This document shows, in pieces, positions 46,537 through 55,330 of a stretch of 64,000 bases of DNA. Source of the DNA: Chryseobacterium gleum (GTDB lineage Bacteria > Bacteroidota > Bacteroidia > Flavobacteriales_D > Crocinitomicaceae); NCBI GenBank assembly GCA_945897805.1, contig CAMDFX010000012.1, positions 35,348-99,347 of the forward strand, written 5' to 3'. Each line of letters begins with the position of its first letter. Position 1 is the first letter of the stretch. The position numbers and the translations under genes were made by a program. The notes below the pieces were generated by a model that saw nothing but the letters and a program-made list of their open reading frames with translations, searched no databases and was not told the origin of the DNA.

Positions 46537-47654
46537 AGTAAAATTCCGATTTTATCTAATACTTTCTCCACTTGATTTTTAGCATCTAAATGCATTTGAA
46601 GGAATTCGATTCTGCGAGATTTATCTTCGCTCGAAAGTACTTTGGTGTTCGAAGTCGCTAGAATCAAATCTTCCGCATCATCAACCATTTCGCAAAATTG
46701 CCCTAAATCTGTTCCTTCCACCATCAGTGGATTTACGACACAACGATTTCCTTGAATCAAGGAATTTATCAGTTTTAATTTTACGCCCGTTGATTGAAAA
46801 GTGATGAGTAAATTTACTTCAGCAGTTTGAATTAATTCATTCATTTCTTCTGAGGAAGGATTGCTTTTCAAGGTGATAAATGCATGTTTTTTTAATTCAT
46901 TTTGTAGCCCTTTGCTTGGGGCTTTTCCTGCAACGACAAGCCGCATTTGAATTTGGTTCGGATCCCAACTTTCAATGATCCAACGCAAAGCACGTTCGTT
47001 TTCTGAAACGCTTAAATTGCCATGAAACAAAACAAAATCGGCAGCTTTTTTACTTTCTGATTCTTGCAAATCACAGCCAACTGCCCAAAAGGTTGCTGCA
47101 GGATTGATGGCTGAATAATAGTCTAAGTCTCGCTCATTTAAACAGAATACTTGGTTTGCTGTAGACAATATTTTCTCGTATTTCTTCAGTTTTTTAGATT
47201 CCTTTTTGAAATATGTTTTCTTCAGCGGAGAGTTTGTCGCGTAAGCCAACGCTTCATAATATTGCCACTCAATGTTGTGAATGCGCACCCATTTTTGGCG
47301 GTTTTCGAATCGTTCATCGCTCAAAATGGCGGTGGTGTGTAATCCTTCCATCAAAATGGGAAAATCATCTTCCAATAATCGATTTACTAGGTTTTCAGCA
47401 CGCCTTGTGGCAACGATAAATGGTTCTTTTTTAAAATTTGTCCACAATGATTTATTGCGTTTGTAATAATGAACTTCATTCGCAATTTCATGAAAATCAT
47501 GCCCCGTACCTCGGCCATATTCAAAACAGTGGAGAATGACAATTACGCCCAAATCTTTCAGCGCTTTTGCACGGAAATAAATGTCAATTACGCCTCCATA
47601 ATCTGGCGGAAATGGAACGTCTAATGCGATGATATGTATGGCTTTCAAATTCAT
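46533..47654 (-). CDS. Glycosyltransferase (GT-B, family 4-like)
   Basis: 373 residues. GT-B type: N-terminal part with HIIALDVPFPPDYGGVIDIYFRAKAL, which is typical of family 4-like enzymes that open a glycine-rich donor loop, and C-terminal part with HGNLSVSENERAL and a late STGVKLKLINSLIQGNRCVV loop. It probably transfers a sugar to a surface glycan or lipid carrier. The ATG at 47654 overlaps the stop of the upstream glycosyltransferase (ATGA), so the two are coupled. An upstream in-frame extension to 47741 lies within the other gene and is unlikely. Confidence 0.82.
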   Translation of the reverse strand: MNLKAIHIIALDVPFPPDYGGVIDIYFRAKALKDLGVIVILHCFEYGRGTGHDFHEIANEVHYYKRNKSLWTNFKKEPFIVATRRAENLVNRLLEDDFPILMEGLHTTAILSDERFENRQKWVRIHNIEWQYYEALAYATNSPLKKTYFKKESKKLKKYEKILSTANQVFCLNERDLDYYSAINPAATFWAVGCDLQESESKKAADFVLFHGNLSVSENERALRWIIESWDPNQIQMRLVVAGKAPSKGLQNELKKHAFITLKSNPSSEEMNELIQTAEVNLLITFQSTGVKLKLINSLIQGNRCVVNPLMVEGTDLGQFCEMVDDAEDLILATSNTKVLSSEDKSRRIEFLQMHLDAKNQVEKVLDKIGILL

Positions 47655-48775
47655 TTTACAGCTGGATAAATTTGTGCTAAAACAGCAGTTTCTTTTTCCC
47701 AATTTTCTTTCAAACTTGCAGCAATACAATTGGATTTCCAAGTTGCATGTAAACCTGGATTTGCTTGAATTTTTTGAATGTCTGCAGCAATTTGCTCAGG
47801 AGCATGTCCGCTGATAATCATTCCAATTTCATTTTCTATAACTACTTTTTTGACTTCCACCAAATCAGATGCTAAAATGGGCGTTTGGGTGTGCATGTAA
47901 TCGAACACTTTGTTGGGCAGTGAAAATCTGTAATTGAGATTGGTATCTTGGTCGAGCGTCAAACCTAAATCTGCGTGATAGGTGTAATTCATCATTTTAG
48001 AATAGGGTTTTTTGCCAAAGAATTTAACTTTTTCTTCCAAGTGCAGATTTGCAACCATTGACTTCAACGTTGGAATCACATCGCCATCGCCAACGAACAA
48101 TAAAACAGCATTTTCAACCAGTTTCATCGCCAAAACTGCTTCTTCTCCTCCGCGGTCAATGTTGATTCCTGCTCCTTGAAAAATGAGAATAAACTTATCC
48201 TCAGGAATGCCCAATTCAGCTTTTGATTTCAAATTTGACGCGTTCCACGGCGGAGAAATATTTCTAACAACCGCTAATTTTTTCCCGTATTTCGCTTCAT
48301 ATCGATTTGCAATAGAATGATTTACTGTGTAAATTTGAGTCAATTTTGGAAAAATCCATCCTTCAATCTTCTCCCAAATGGCTTGCACTTTCGGGCGGTT
48401 GACCAACTCAGGGACTTCTGTAAAATATTCGTGTGTATCGTAAACCAAAGTCACACGTTTCAATTTACTGATTAGAAAATTGGGGAGTAACGTGTCTAAA
48501 TCATTCGAAACCAAAACAGAAGATTTTCGAAAAAGCAAAAACCAAAACAAGCGAATGGAAAATCCTGCATAAAATAGCGGTCCTTTGTCGAACAACAATT
48601 TCATGCGGTGTGTTTGGTAAGGTCGATCTAGTGGCAAGCTATTTTTGCGCAATCTTCCGACCAATAAAACGGAATAACCTTGTTGCATCAAAAACATACA
48701 AACCTTGTGAACACGCTGATCTGTGTACAAATCATTTGTTACGCTGACAATGACTCGAGGCGATTTTTGTATCAT
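47651..48775 (-). CDS. Glycosyltransferase family 4-like
   Basis: 374 residues. N-terminal domain with RVIVSVTNDLYTDQRVHKVC and ARYDTHEYF-like VYDTHEYFTEVPEL, then a GT-B C-terminal domain (LIFQGAGINIDRGGEEAVLAMK, FFGKKPYSKMMNYTYHADLG, and LPNKVFDYMH with the donor-binding Glu-type loop). It likely builds surface polysaccharide together with the gene that follows, whose start overlaps its stop. No dedicated promoter is seen; it may be read from the lipoprotein gene 25 nt upstream. Confidence 0.85.
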   Translation of the reverse strand: MIQKSPRVIVSVTNDLYTDQRVHKVCMFLMQQGYSVLLVGRLRKNSLPLDRPYQTHRMKLLFDKGPLFYAGFSIRLFWFLLFRKSSVLVSNDLDTLLPNFLISKLKRVTLVYDTHEYFTEVPELVNRPKVQAIWEKIEGWIFPKLTQIYTVNHSIANRYEAKYGKKLAVVRNISPPWNASNLKSKAELGIPEDKFILIFQGAGINIDRGGEEAVLAMKLVENAVLLFVGDGDVIPTLKSMVANLHLEEKVKFFGKKPYSKMMNYTYHADLGLTLDQDTNLNYRFSLPNKVFDYMHTQTPILASDLVEVKKVVIENEIGMIISGHAPEQIAADIQKIQANPGLHATWKSNCIAASLKENWEKETAVLAQIYPAVK

Positions 48776-48800
48776 TTATAATAAGCAAGAATTAATGATT

Positions 48801-49415
48801 TCAGAGGGTCAAAAGAAGAATAATGGCAGTAACAACAATTATAACTGCTATGGCGTTTAACCCAACCACTATAGATGATAAAATTACGCCAGTGCGCGCC
48901 ATTTTTAATCCTTCTGGCGTGTTGTACTTTGCTTTTAATGACTTTATACCATTAGTGAGACCGATGATTGAAAGCACCAAACCAACAAATCCAAAGATAA
49001 AAGTAATAGTCAAAATTAAGCCAGCGATGCCAAAATTCTGACTGTATTTACCTTTTTTTTCAGCCTCTAAAGCTTCGTCCACAACAGATTGATTTACTGG
49101 CTTCAAAGAATCTTCGTCGTTTTCAAGCTTTTTTGTATTGACTAAAATGATTTGATTGTCATTGTTTTCTGTGGTTTCAGGTTGACTTTCAACTGCAGAC
49201 TCAACGCTTTCAAGTTTTTGATTTTTCGTTGTAATTTCCTCATCAATAACTGAAACAGCTTTTTCATTCTCCGTAGAAATTTCGCTTTCGGTTGTGCTTT
49301 TTGGGTTAGAGTAAACATAAGTCCTTTTTTGTCTTTTGACTCCATTACTGTATTTCCAATCCGAGCAAGAAACTAAGATTGAAACCAACAAAATAAGCGT
49401 AAATACTTTTTTCAT
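48801..49415 (-). CDS. Predicted lipoprotein with two C-terminal membrane helices
   Basis: 204 residues. Lipoprotein signal (TLILLVSILVSCS with the lipobox Cys at about residue 17), a long low-complexity Glu/Ser/Thr-rich region (~20-125), then two hydrophobic helices (about 135-160 and 175-204) similar to DUF4190-type domains. The charge-poor end and lack of motifs give no function. An ATG 6 nt upstream (49421) is an alternative start. Located between the large hydrolase and the glycosyltransferases. Confidence 0.65.
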   Translation of the reverse strand: MKKVFTLILLVSILVSCSDWKYSNGVKRQKRTYVYSNPKSTTESEISTENEKAVSVIDEEITTKNQKLESVESAVESQPETTENNDNQIILVNTKKLENDEDSLKPVNQSVVDEALEAEKKGKYSQNFGIAGLILTITFIFGFVGLVLSIIGLTNGIKSLKAKYNTPEGLKMARTGVILSSIVVGLNAIAVIIVVTAIILLLTL

Positions 49416-49527
49416 AAACATCAAATATGTTGCAAGATAAGAAATAATCGTTTTTTCAACCTATTTATTATGAAAAGCGGCATTGATTTATTTTGAAGAG
49501 CAGAAATTAACCACTTATTCTGCTTAT

Positions 49528-52155
49528 TTATAGTTGTTTAACCGCTCCATTTTCACCTTGGGGAATTTCCAAAATCCAAGTATAATAACCCACAAAATGC
49601 GAATCAAAAAATCCTTTCTGTGCGTAGGATTTCTTTGGAATAAAAAGCCGATTTTCTTTTGGTAAACCTTTCACTGCCGTTTGCGGCGCAACACCATCTT
49701 GTAAGCAAGGAGCGTCTTCAAAATCTTGATTCAAATTGCTGCCGTATTGCCAAATTTCATTCCATTCTGAAGGCTTGACGAATCCAGATTTTGCATTTTC
49801 CGGCGCTAAAATATAGAAACCACCGAATTGTATTTTATTGCGGAAAGATTCAATCATGCCAATCGAATAGGCAAATCCCATGCTGTGCGCAACAATGTAA
49901 ATCGTATCATTTTCAGAAAATTCTGGTAATTCATTTAAGATCTGCAATACATTTTTGCCAGCGATTCTTCCATGGTCTTTTCGGTATTTGAAACCTTGTC
50001 TATTAGCGCTCATTTTCAATGCTTTTTCAGTACGTGATTTTCGCATAAAATATTTTCTCAAATCCGTATTTTGCATCCAATAGCAAGTGTGTTTTTTAGG
50101 ATTTGGACAACGTTTTGGGAAACTTTGCGCTACACGTGTAAAGTTCAAAATACTGCCATAATTAGAGGTGCTCACAGAAAAATGTCCGTCGGCATAATAG
50201 GTTTCTGTTGGATTTATTCGCTGCTGAAAAAGCAAATTGATTTGGTTCCAAGGTTGCCAATAATCGTAGCGATCAAAAGAATAAATGTGATTCGTTGAAT
50301 TTTTGTTTTCAAAACCATTGTTGATGATGTCTTGAAAATTTTCTTCTAGCGAATGTCCTACTGATGTCGGGCGATAACCATTCACAAACACCAAAATTCG
50401 TTTGGCTATATCTTCTTTTTCATTGGGAGATTCTAACTCTTTTCCATCATAAGAATAGACTTTTTGCACTGTTATTTTTTGGCTCAAATCCATGTAATTA
50501 AAAACCACATAATGATTGGTGACGTGCTTCGCATATTTCCAGGACTCCACTTTTAGCGTATCAGAATTGTGCTGAAAACGCATTTTGATTGGCTTTTGAT
50601 TTTCATCCAAGTATACATTGAAATATAAAACAGGTAAACGTTTCTTGACCTCCCAATGCGTAGATTTTTGAACTAAAATTTCCGCCGATAAAATGCTTCC
50701 GCGCTTTTTGTGAAAATCAGGATTGGTAAATAATTCTTTCTTCGCTTCTGGCAATTTCAGCCCATCTAATTCTGGCATCGGACCAGAAATTATGGTAAAT
50801 CTTTCCAGTATCGCATTTCCCCAAGAAAGAGAGCAATAAACCCCAAATGTGGCCGACAAAAACAAACTCCAAACAACGAATTTTCGGACGATTCCCCAAC
50901 GCCATTTTCGTTTTTGCCACCCGTTTTTAATTTTTTTCCTCAACCAAAGAAAAAGGCCATAAAATAGAATAAACCCAAGCAGATTGAAGATCGTGATGTA
51001 ATATCCACTCCAACGAAAAATTGGTTTCAAAATGCTATATTTCACTTGAAAACGAGAAATCAAGAAGTTCTTTCTAAATGGTCTTTGTATCGCTTCCAAT
51101 GGATTTTGATTCGTTAAATCTATCCAGCCGCGCGTTTCTTTCCAAAAATAAAAAGCGATTGTTCCGTTATTTGAAGGGACATTTTCATATACATCAAAAC
51201 GAGAAAATGTGCGACTTTCTGAGCGAAGTGCTTCCACTTGTGCAAAAGTGAGTTGCGCGCCACCGAGCGAGTCCATTAAGTTTTCTTTGCGGTTTTCCAA
51301 GCTGTCAAGGGATTTCCAAGCCGGATTGAGCATACCCATTCCAACCGCTAAAGTGCGCGCAATTTGAATGTTTAATTTTTTTTCATTCGCTTGAAATGGC
51401 ACAAATCCTACTATTTTGTTTTTGAGCATGAATCCCAAATTTGATGAATCTGAAAAACTTGGAATTACGAATAAATAATAAGCTTCATTGGGTAAATTGG
51501 TGTTTAATTCAAAAAATTGATTGCGCAACAATCGCATTTGTCCAGAATAAATCTCCAACGAATCTTGGGTTGAAAAAACTGTTTTTTTGGAAAAAATCTT
51601 CGTTTTAAAAGTCGGCAAAATGGCTGTTTCGAGTTCTATTCCTGCTTGCTTGTAAATTTTGTTTAACTCATTTTGAAAGTAAAATCGATCTTTTGAAAGA
51701 GAAACCAAGGGTACGATGAATACTTTTTGCTTGATGGTTGGCAGTTGCACACTCATCCATTTATCAATCAAAATATCCCCATTGTAAAAACTGTAGAAAT
51801 GCTTTTCCAATTCAAAGCACATTGAAAACTGAAAAGTGGAATCATTCAACCAACGCAAAGCGATTTCTTTTTTCCCGTCCCAACATTTCCAATTTCGGGC
51901 GTTATATTTTGCTTTAGACCTTACAACTACTTGTTGATTTCTTGATTGATTTTCAACCGAGGTAAAAACTGACAATGCTTTTTTTGTTTTTCCTGACTGA
52001 AAAGTTGTGTTTATTGTTTGATTAGCAATTGCATTTCCTTCAAAAAATTCAATGGATTTAATTGGTTTAGGGATAATTTTATACTGTATTTGAGCGGTTA
52101 GTTGCAAAGTAAACAACAAACCAATCCAACAGATCATATTTTGCAAGCGCAACAT
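49528..52155 (-). CDS. Large membrane protein: zincin-like N-terminal region plus alpha/beta hydrolase
   Basis: 875 residues. Signal peptide (1-21), a periplasmic-looking N-terminal region (~25-384), two membrane helices (385-405 and 426-445) with a strongly basic short loop between them, and an alpha/beta hydrolase domain (~585-865) with the nucleophile elbow AHSMG (Ser758) and a late DSH motif with a plausible catalytic His. By positive-inside rule both lobes face the periplasm. Residues 266-276 (ARTLAVGMGML) with NLMD at 292-295 and LTFAQVEAL resemble a zinc protease core in which the HExxH histidines are gone. No known family recognised as a whole. Promoter TACTTTTG ends 4 nt before the ATG. 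Confidence 0.75.
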   Translation of the reverse strand: MLRLQNMICWIGLLFTLQLTAQIQYKIIPKPIKSIEFFEGNAIANQTINTTFQSGKTKKALSVFTSVENQSRNQQVVVRSKAKYNARNWKCWDGKKEIALRWLNDSTFQFSMCFELEKHFYSFYNGDILIDKWMSVQLPTIKQKVFIVPLVSLSKDRFYFQNELNKIYKQAGIELETAILPTFKTKIFSKKTVFSTQDSLEIYSGQMRLLRNQFFELNTNLPNEAYYLFVIPSFSDSSNLGFMLKNKIVGFVPFQANEKKLNIQIARTLAVGMGMLNPAWKSLDSLENRKENLMDSLGGAQLTFAQVEALRSESRTFSRFDVYENVPSNNGTIAFYFWKETRGWIDLTNQNPLEAIQRPFRKNFLISRFQVKYSILKPIFRWSGYYITIFNLLGFILFYGLFLWLRKKIKNGWQKRKWRWGIVRKFVVWSLFLSATFGVYCSLSWGNAILERFTIISGPMPELDGLKLPEAKKELFTNPDFHKKRGSILSAEILVQKSTHWEVKKRLPVLYFNVYLDENQKPIKMRFQHNSDTLKVESWKYAKHVTNHYVVFNYMDLSQKITVQKVYSYDGKELESPNEKEDIAKRILVFVNGYRPTSVGHSLEENFQDIINNGFENKNSTNHIYSFDRYDYWQPWNQINLLFQQRINPTETYYADGHFSVSTSNYGSILNFTRVAQSFPKRCPNPKKHTCYWMQNTDLRKYFMRKSRTEKALKMSANRQGFKYRKDHGRIAGKNVLQILNELPEFSENDTIYIVAHSMGFAYSIGMIESFRNKIQFGGFYILAPENAKSGFVKPSEWNEIWQYGSNLNQDFEDAPCLQDGVAPQTAVKGLPKENRLFIPKKSYAQKGFFDSHFVGYYTWILEIPQGENGAVKQL

Positions 52156-52159
52156 AAAA

Positions 52160-52167
52160 CAAAAGTA
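52160..52167 (-). promoter_or_regulatory. -7 promoter box TACTTTTG for the large hydrolase gene
   Basis: Exact match on the minus strand, ending 4 nt before the ATG at 52155: probable leaderless transcript. Confidence 0.6.
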
Positions 52168-52219
52168 CGTTTAGTTGTTGGCTTTTCAGTCTAAAATTAA
52201 ATCAACCATTTATTGTTTC

Positions 52220-53113
52220 TCAAATATTCACAAACACAGCCAATTTTGCACCGACTGCGTTTAGGCTGAAATTGGGATCGCCTTGTGGAAGTGCTTCAAA
52301 TTTTTGATTCATAGTGAAATACTTGTAAATCAATAATTCTAAGCCGATTGAATGTGTATTTTTCATCATGAAATTAAATCCGTGACCAATACCTAAGTTT
52401 AAAGATGAAATTTTTACATTGGTATTTAACTGCTCGGTCCAAGAATTTTGGCCAAGGTCCAACGTGTCATTCACCAAGAAACTGGTATAATAATTCAAAG
52501 AGTGATATCCAAATTCGACTGGAATATAGCAGGCAGTATTGTGTTTATAGGCGTCGTATTGAAATTGATATCTCAAATTGGCGTTTATAGTTGGACTTCC
52601 GCCCGAAATCAAGGCATAGTTCAAATTGGCACCTAAGAAATTTTTACGATTAAAGTACTTTCCTGCCCCAACTTGCAAACTGATGGGAAAATAACTAGAA
52701 TTATTGTAATTCTGCAAATAGTAATCGTCTGACTTAAATATAGTTGTAGACACATAAGATCCATAAGTCAGTCCAACAGAAAATTCAAATTGATTTTCTT
52801 TACGCACTTTTACGATGGTATCATTTTTGCTTTTTCTTTCTTTTACGAATTGATTTTCTTCGAAGTACTTGTATTCTTCTCTAGTGATGGAATATTTTCT
52901 GCCATAAATATCTTGGAATGTAAGATCACCATCTTTTTCTTCAAAAATCAAAATTTGACCTCTCAAAACTCTTCCATCTTTCATGTAAATGATATCGACT
53001 GTGCTCGGCGGAGTTGCATTTGGTTGCGCAAATATTGAGAGCGTAAGCAAACTGAATGCAAAAGCAAGGAAGCTTTTTCTGAGGATGTTACTCTGGGCGA
53101 TATAATTTTTCAA
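52220..53113 (-). CDS. Exported protein with a C-terminal outer-membrane barrel-like region
   Basis: 297 residues with a signal peptide (up to about residue 29, FSLLTLSIFAQ). After it come MKDGRVLRGQI, a short beta module (~40-85), a Lys/Asp-rich stretch and then alternating hydrophobic strands (FSVGLTYGSYVS, FPISLQVGAGKYF, FLGANLNYALISGG) ending with LNAVGAKLAVFVNI. The pattern suggests a small outer-membrane beta-barrel. No ATG is available before the signal, so a TTG at 53113 is used. No family recognised. Confidence 0.7.
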   Translation of the reverse strand: MKNYIAQSNILRKSFLAFAFSLLTLSIFAQPNATPPSTVDIIYMKDGRVLRGQILIFEEKDGDLTFQDIYGRKYSITREEYKYFEENQFVKERKSKNDTIVKVRKENQFEFSVGLTYGSYVSTTIFKSDDYYLQNYNNSSYFPISLQVGAGKYFNRKNFLGANLNYALISGGSPTINANLRYQFQYDAYKHNTACYIPVEFGYHSLNYYTSFLVNDTLDLGQNSWTEQLNTNVKISSLNLGIGHGFNFMMKNTHSIGLELLIYKYFTMNQKFEALPQGDPNFSLNAVGAKLAVFVNI

Positions 53114-53195
53114 ATCAATTTGATTTAAAGGTTAAAATTCGATTTCGAATTACAAAAATAGAAAAATGTTTGTTGATAAAATTTGAATGTTAAAA

Positions 53196-53777
53196 TCAAC
53201 CTTGTTTTTTCACATATTTGGTCAAAATGACAATTGTTTGTCCTTCCACTTTACCTTCAATTTGTTCAGTATTGTCGTGAACCAAGCGAATCATTCTCAC
53301 CGCTGTGCCAATTTTGGCGTTTAAGCTAGAGCCTTTCACGTCCAAATCTTTGATTAAAGTGACGGTGTCGCCTTGTTGTAAAATTACACCGTTGCAATCT
53401 CTGTGAAATTCTTCATTTCCATCTGAATGTTGGTCGCCAGAAGCTTCTGCCCAAGCAAGAACTTCGGCCTCCAAATACAACATATCTAAATTATCAACCG
53501 CCCAAGATTCTTGTTTCAATCGGTTCAATAATCTCCATGCTACAACTTGCACGGCAGGAAATTCACTCCACATCGATTCGCTCAAACATTGCCAATGTTT
53601 GGGGTCTAGTTCGGCTTTTTTTTCAATTTGAGCGATGCAATTTTCACACGCATAAATCGCTTCTTCGGCAAATTTTCCTGTAGAAAAAGGCACGTAGAAA
53701 AGTTGTAAATTTTCAGTTGATTTGCACAATTCACATGCGTTTTCGCTTCTTTCTTTCAATTGATCAATTGGTTTCAT
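53196..53777 (-). CDS. PhnA/YjdM-like zinc-ribbon protein
   Basis: 193 residues. N-terminal part has two pairs of cysteines (CELCKS and CENC) forming a zinc ribbon, followed by the C-terminal PhnA domain (ILQQGDTVTLIKDLDVKGSSLNAKIGT, then GQTIVILTKYVKKQG). The family is annotated from the E. coli phn cluster but has no proven role in phosphonate use. ATG at 53777; 96 nt separate it from the marC stop upstream. Confidence 0.85.
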   Translation of the reverse strand: MKPIDQLKERSENACELCKSTENLQLFYVPFSTGKFAEEAIYACENCIAQIEKKAELDPKHWQCLSESMWSEFPAVQVVAWRLLNRLKQESWAVDNLDMLYLEAEVLAWAEASGDQHSDGNEEFHRDCNGVILQQGDTVTLIKDLDVKGSSLNAKIGTAVRMIRLVHDNTEQIEGKVEGQTIVILTKYVKKQG

Positions 53778-53873
53778 TTTGTTGATTTATGGCAATTAAA
53801 ACACGTTGGCCTGTGCATATTTACTGGGCGAATGTAGGTGTTTTTGATGGATTTTTTAACCCAACATATTGTT

Positions 53874-54464
53874 TCAAAACAGTTCCTTCACATTTGTGGT
53901 AAACAATTTAACAGCAATTGCTAGCAAAATAATTCCAAACACCTTTTTCAATATTGCAATTCCACCGACGCCGAGGATAATTTCGATACGTTTAGTAAGT
54001 TTTAATACAATGTAAACCAACATGATATTGATAATAATTGCACTTACAATATTAATTGCCGCAAATTCTGCGCGCAAGGAAATAATGGTTGTCATGCTTC
54101 CAGCACCCGCAATAATAGGAAACGCTAAGGGAACGATGCTTGCGGTTTTTCCTATGGTATTGTCTCTAAAAAGTCGAATGCCAAGAATCATTTCTAAACT
54201 CATGGCGAATAAAATCAAAGACCCTGCTACAGCAAAGGCTTCCACGTTGACACCAAAAAGGCTCAAAATACTTTCCCCCAAAATCAAGAAACCGATTAAA
54301 ATCGCCAAAGAAACCAAACTTGCATTTAAGGCATGAATTTCTCCCGCTTGTTCTTTGATTTTTAAAATAATTGGAATAGAGCCAATGATGTCAATCACAG
54401 CAAAAAGGACCATTGCAGCTTTAAAAATCTCAGCTACATTAAAGGATGTAAAAAAATCAAACAT
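53874..54464 (-). CDS. MarC-family integral membrane protein
   Basis: 196 residues with about six hydrophobic helices, the length usual in the MarC/YchE family. Typical motifs: FAVIDIIGSIPIILKI, GESILSLFGVNVEAFAVAGSLILF and PLAFPIIAGAGSMTTII. The family name reflects an old link to multiple antibiotic resistance that was not confirmed, so no such role is stated. Its start overlaps the end of purN by 8 nt, indicating a shared transcript. Confidence 0.9.
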   Translation of the reverse strand: MFDFFTSFNVAEIFKAAMVLFAVIDIIGSIPIILKIKEQAGEIHALNASLVSLAILIGFLILGESILSLFGVNVEAFAVAGSLILFAMSLEMILGIRLFRDNTIGKTASIVPLAFPIIAGAGSMTTIISLRAEFAAINIVSAIIINIMLVYIVLKLTKRIEIILGVGGIAILKKVFGIILLAIAVKLFTTNVKELF

Positions 54465-55041
54465 TTCTTGCTTTTAAAATTGTCGCTTCAATTACCATTG
54501 GAAAATAGGCTTGTTCTAGAGCTTGTACCTTTTGTTGAATGGTTTCTACTGTTTCGTCTTCAGCAAGATCACAATGAAATTGGGCGATTTTTTCTCCCGC
54601 ATCAAAATCTTCGTTAACCAGATGAATGGTAATACCCGTTTCATTCTCTTTATTCAAAAGCACCGCCTCATGCACATGTTTGCCGTACATGCCAGCACCG
54701 CCAAATTTTGGCAATAATGCGGGATGAATATTGAAAATATGATTTGGAAATTGCGCAATCAACGCAGGTGGAATTTTACGCAAATAACCTGCCAATACAA
54801 TGAAATCAATTTGTTGATTAACACAATATTGCGTGATAAAATCTCCGTTTTCAACCTCCGCATTGCTAAATGAAACAGTTTGTACACCTAATTTTTGTGC
54901 GTCTTCCAATACTTTGGCGTCGCTTTTATTGGACAAAATAAATTGCACATGAATTTCATTATGTGACTCGAAATAGTGAATCAAATTCAGCGCGTTACTT
55001 CCTTGTCCAGAGGCAAAAATGGCGATGTTTGCTTTTAACAT
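54457..55041 (-). CDS. purN: Phosphoribosylglycinamide formyltransferase
   Basis: 194 residues. PurN adds a formyl group from 10-formyl-tetrahydrofolate to GAR in purine synthesis. The nucleotide part has ASGQGSNALNLI. The formyl transfer site has FNIHPALLPKFGGAGMYG with the catalytic Asn-His, and the Asp lies in the later NEDFDAGEKIAQ. A promoter box TACCTTTG ends 4 nt before the ATG, so the mRNA is likely leaderless. marC overlaps the 3' end. Confidence 0.94.
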   Translation of the reverse strand: MLKANIAIFASGQGSNALNLIHYFESHNEIHVQFILSNKSDAKVLEDAQKLGVQTVSFSNAEVENGDFITQYCVNQQIDFIVLAGYLRKIPPALIAQFPNHIFNIHPALLPKFGGAGMYGKHVHEAVLLNKENETGITIHLVNEDFDAGEKIAQFHCDLAEDETVETIQQKVQALEQAYFPMVIEATILKARNV

Positions 55042-55045
55042 GTTG

Positions 55046-55053
55046 CAAAGGTA
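55046..55053 (-). promoter_or_regulatory. -7 promoter box TACCTTTG for purN-marC
   Basis: Exact consensus match on the minus strand, ending 4 nt before the purN ATG. Confidence 0.6.
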
Positions 55054-55080
55054 GTGAATTGATTTTTGACAATAGTTTAT

Positions 55081-55229
55081 AAGATTTTAAGAGGTTAAGA
55101 TGTTAAGACTTTTCAATTTTCTTTAGATTTTGAGACAATCTAAAGTTGCGAAGCAAAGAGAAAATTCAGTCTTAAAGTTGCATATCAACGCCTCCTAAAA
55201 TCTTAATGTCTTAAAGCGAAGCGGGTCTT
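55081..55229 (-). repeat. Dispersed foldable intergenic repeat, copy B
   Basis: Reverse orientation copy of the element at 2147-2270; its first 13 nt read on the minus strand are identical. Stems visible here: AAGATTTTAAGAGG (55081-55094) with CCTCCTAAAATCTT (55191-55204, one wobble), TTAAGACT (55103-55110) with AGTCTTAA (55168-55175), AATTTTC (55115-55121) with GAAAATT (55160-55166), and an inner hairpin CTTTAGATT/AATCTAAAG (55121-55145). It lies between the divergent purN and rimP genes. Confidence 0.6.
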
Positions 55230-55261
55230 AATAAATATTTTGTCAATTAAGAAAAAAACCT

Positions 55262-55269
55262 TATCTTTG
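55262..55269 (+). promoter_or_regulatory. -7 promoter box TATCTTTG for rimP-nusA-infB
   Basis: Exact match, 61 nt before the rimP ATG, leaving room for a leader with the hairpin at 55297-55317. Confidence 0.62.
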
Positions 55270-55296
55270 AGGCGTATTTAAGAACAATAAAATAGC

Positions 55297-55322
55297 GAGG
55301 GGATATAAAGTCCCCTCTTTTT
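55297..55322 (+). terminator. Terminator-like hairpin in the rimP leader (possible attenuator)
   Basis: GAGGGGA (55297-55303) and TCCCCTC (55311-55317) form a perfect GC-rich 7-bp stem followed by TTTTT. It sits between the promoter and the rimP ATG, 8 nt before the start codon, so it would act on the operon's own transcript. Confidence 0.6.
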
Positions 55323-55330
55323 CTATACAA

